From Actinoplanes aureus (GTDB lineage Bacteria > Actinomycetota > Actinomycetes > Mycobacteriales > Micromonosporaceae): DNA of 55,703 nucleotides. The position numbers and the translations under genes are program-made. Shown here one piece after another: positions 53,840 to 55,703 of the stretch. Positions within the stretch are counted from its first letter, which is position 1. Each line of letters opens with the position of its first letter. The stretch is from assembly GCF_015704865.1 (NCBI RefSeq), contig NZ_JADQTO010000013.1, positions 98,647 through 154,349 of the forward strand, written 5' to 3'. Below the pieces are notes generated by a model. The model did not search any database. It was not told the origin of the DNA and saw nothing but the letters and a program-made list of their open reading frames with translations.

Positions 53840-55633
53840 TCAGTCCGTCAGGAAGTCGTCGAGGCGCTGCCTCCGGCGGTCTCGTTCGGCGGTCAGGTGC
53901 GCACGGGTGAACACCTCCGGGTGGCGTCGCCGGAGCGTCCGGCCGGCCGGCGTGCGGAACTCCTCATCCGGTATGTCCGCCGCGCCCTCGGGCAGCACGG
54001 CCAGCAGCTCGTCGCAGACCGCCACCGACGAGGCGAGCGCCGCCAGCACCTGCTTCCAGGTGTCGTCGTCCCGGGCGGTCTTCTCCGCACCGGCCGCCGC
54101 CTCCTCGTACCCCTCACCGGCGGCCCAGAACTCGCCCGCGTCGAGCAGCGCCGACGGCCCGTCGCCGGGCAGGCTGAACCCGAATCCCATCGGTTCCGGG
54201 TCGCTGTCGTCGGGCGGCACGGTGAACACGAACGCCCGGTCCCGGCGGCAGGTCAGGCACATGCCGCCGTAGTGCAGCCCGGCCTCCGTCTCGTGCCTCG
54301 ACCGCCGGAACTCGACCGTGCCGCAGACACAGCGATGCAAATTGATGAAGAGCAGGGCCTCGTTGACACTGCGTGCCGGCAGCGGGTGGACCGCGGGGAG
54401 TGGATCCTCCGCGCCGGACGCCGCCAGGTACTCGTCGCGCGCGGCGAGCAGGTCCGGCCAGCGGAACCGGGCGGGGTCCGCGTCGTACAGCTCGCGACCG
54501 CGCCGGCCGCGCACCTCGTCCGCGGGGATCGCGTCCGCGCCGGGCGGCACGAACAGCATCGCCTCCTCCACGCAGGAGGCGGCCAGTTTCAGGTTCATCG
54601 CGCGCAACCGCGGTTCGCCGCCGGCGAACGAGCCGGCCGCCACCAGCCACTCACCGGGGTCGACCAGGTGCGACGGTTGCCGGCGATCGGACATCTCCCA
54701 GTGCGGCGCGTCCGGTGTGCCGGGCACCGTGGTGAACTGGAAGCGGTATCGGTGCCAGGACCGCCGCGCGCAGCGGGCCTTCACGGTGAGCACCGCCTGA
54801 TCATCGGTGTGCTCGGCCACGGCGACCAGCCGCCCGCCGCACCGGCACCCTCGGAAGTCGAGGAACATGCTGGCGTCGTAGCCGGAGCGCGCCAGCGGTG
54901 GCACCGTCGCCGGGGTGCGCTCCGCCGCCGGCGGACCGAACACCGCCGTGAACTCGGTGCGAGCCTGGCGGTGCCGCGCCAGCTCACGAACCATGCGGGG
55001 TACGCGGAAGTCCTCCGGACGTTCCCGCCACGCCCGCAGCCCACCGGCCGTCCAGAGCGCGCGCACCGGCACCGCCTCCGCGCCCTCCGGGACGAGCCGG
55101 GTCACCTCGGTGGCGTACTCGACCGCCCGGTCCAGCAGCCGGACGACCTGCGCATACTCCTGCGAGGTCGGACGCCGCTCGCGGTAGGTGAGGATGAGGC
55201 CGGCGGCCTGCCGCGCGCAGCGGCGGGCGAGTTTCTGCCACTGGCTCGCGTCCAGGAGAGTATCGGCGCCGATGACCACCGTGCGGTCGCCGTGCCGCAC
55301 CCGCCGGCCGTCGCTGTCCACCGTGCCGTCCGGGTCCCCGGTCAGATACAGCGTCGCCTCGGCGACCGACCGGGCGACCGGCTCGGCCTCGGCGCCCGGG
55401 AGGCCTCCGCTCATCCAGCTCAGGTCCCGGTGGGTGAGCCCGGTGTCGGCGAGCAGCTCGGCGACGACCTCCCGGGCGGGCCGGTCGGTGAAGTGCACGA
55501 CCTCGACCGCGCCCTGCTCGCCGAGCTCGAAGCGGACGAGGTCACCGGTGGACAGCCGGCTGACGGCCGGCGGCGTCAGCCCGAACCGGCTCTCCAGTTC
55601 GGCCGGCCTCAGCCGGAGGCGGGCCAGGCGCGG
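53840..55633 (-). CDS. Large uncharacterised protein with two CxC-type Cys clusters, 5' incomplete
   Basis: At least 597 residues; I do not recognise the family. Open frame continues upstream of the first possible GTG (55498) with normal protein sequence (R-P-A-E-L-E-S-R-F-G-L) until the G/C homopolymer at about 55634, so the real start is off the window or destroyed. The protein appears modular: two similar units each contain a Cys cluster, G-C-R-C-G-G with A-R-C-A-R-R, and H-R-C-V-C-G with C-L-T-C-R-R, resembling zinc ribbons. Each is followed by a W-E-M-S or G-F-G-F-S-type strand and an L-L-D-A-G-E-F or L-V-D-P-G-E-W helix start. Repeated V-P-E-G-A and I-P-D-E-E-F/I-P-A-D-E-V helices occur three times. 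No membrane segment or signal peptide is seen. Confidence 0.65.
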   Translation of the reverse strand, partial: PRLARLRLRPAELESRFGLTPPAVSRLSTGDLVRFELGEQGAVEVVHFTDRPAREVVAELLADTGLTHRDLSWMSGGLPGAEAEPVARSVAEATLYLTGDPDGTVDSDGRRVRHGDRTVVIGADTLLDASQWQKLARRCARQAAGLILTYRERRPTSQEYAQVVRLLDRAVEYATEVTRLVPEGAEAVPVRALWTAGGLRAWRERPEDFRVPRMVRELARHRQARTEFTAVFGPPAAERTPATVPPLARSGYDASMFLDFRGCRCGGRLVAVAEHTDDQAVLTVKARCARRSWHRYRFQFTTVPGTPDAPHWEMSDRRQPSHLVDPGEWLVAAGSFAGGEPRLRAMNLKLAASCVEEAMLFVPPGADAIPADEVRGRRGRELYDADPARFRWPDLLAARDEYLAASGAEDPLPAVHPLPARSVNEALLFINLHRCVCGTVEFRRSRHETEAGLHYGGMCLTCRRDRAFVFTVPPDDSDPEPMGFGFSLPGDGPSALLDAGEFWAAGEGYEEAAAGAEKTARDDDTWKQVLAALASSVAVCDELLAVLPEGAADIPDEEFRTPAGRTLRRRHPEVFTRAHLTAERDRRRQRLDDFLTD

Positions 55634-55703
55634 CCCCCCCCCCCCGGGGGCGCCGGCGGGCCCCCGTTACACCCCCCCCCCCCATACAAGTGGGCCCGGC
55701 GGT
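55634..55703. other. C-rich artefactual window end
   Basis: Long C runs broken by a few ordinary bases; they interrupt the frame of the last protein. This parallels the homopolymer at the window start and is probably a contig-end artefact. Confidence 0.7.

Overview
The window is high-GC actinobacterial DNA. Gene density, GTG starts, ATGA overlaps and gene content (lipopeptide-type megasynthase, pectate lyase operon, secreted S8, M28 and CocE-type hydrolases) suggest a filamentous actinomycete, most likely Micromonosporaceae/Actinoplanes-like. This assignment is inferred from style and content, not from a marker gene. Long C/G homopolymers at both ends and at about 40594-40690 look like assembly artefacts, so genes touching them are incomplete or uncertain.

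Layout. 80-1531: broken GH65 sugar phosphorylase. 1548-4341: a coupled four-gene module (XRE regulator, ImmA/IrrE peptidase, polytopic MAB_1171c-like membrane protein, degenerate PAP2-like membrane protein) behind a promoter carrying four TGTCAAC sites. 4487-10147: alpha/beta hydrolases, flavohemoprotein, hemerythrin, HxlR regulator with a divergent NmrA-like protein, and a LysE exporter. 10435-12658: GntR/FadR regulator, a membrane fatty-acid hydroxylase/desaturase and a YhhN lysoplasmalogenase, a possible ether-lipid operon. 12846-14027: secreted subtilisin-like protease.

14275-24696 (minus) is one 3473-residue megasynthase: FAAL-ACP-KS-(inactive, truncated AT)-KR-ACP-C-A-PCP-C-terminal reductase. 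The reductase resembles long-chain acyl-ACP reductase rather than the usual thioester reductase. Diverging from it, 24868-31318 is a tightly overlapping six-gene operon: a surface protein with a C-terminal sorting-type tail, a PIG-L deacetylase, a processive GT2, an exosortase-like membrane domain fused to ATP-grasp, a UDP-GlcNAc 2-epimerase and a HAD phosphatase. It looks like a surface-glycan and protein-sorting system.

31342-37040 holds SRPBCC, patatin, LamG, M28 peptidase and CocE/X-Pro peptidase genes. 37440-43855 (minus) is a translationally coupled operon of five PL1 pectate lyases. It is followed by a small conserved protein, a TcuA-like FAD dehydrogenase divergent from a complete tctCBA tripartite tricarboxylate transporter, and a uronate dehydrogenase-like gene. 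Together these suggest pectin/uronate use and organic-acid uptake. 50003-52362 is an ABC exporter divergent from its probable TetR repressor with tandem operators. The window ends with an SGNH hydrolase and a large uncharacterised protein with two Cys clusters, cut at the window edge.

A roughly 85-105 bp dispersed repeat occurs four times in intergenic DNA (10220, 32618, 37090, 52364). I saw no tRNA, rRNA, CRISPR array, insertion sequence or phage structural genes.
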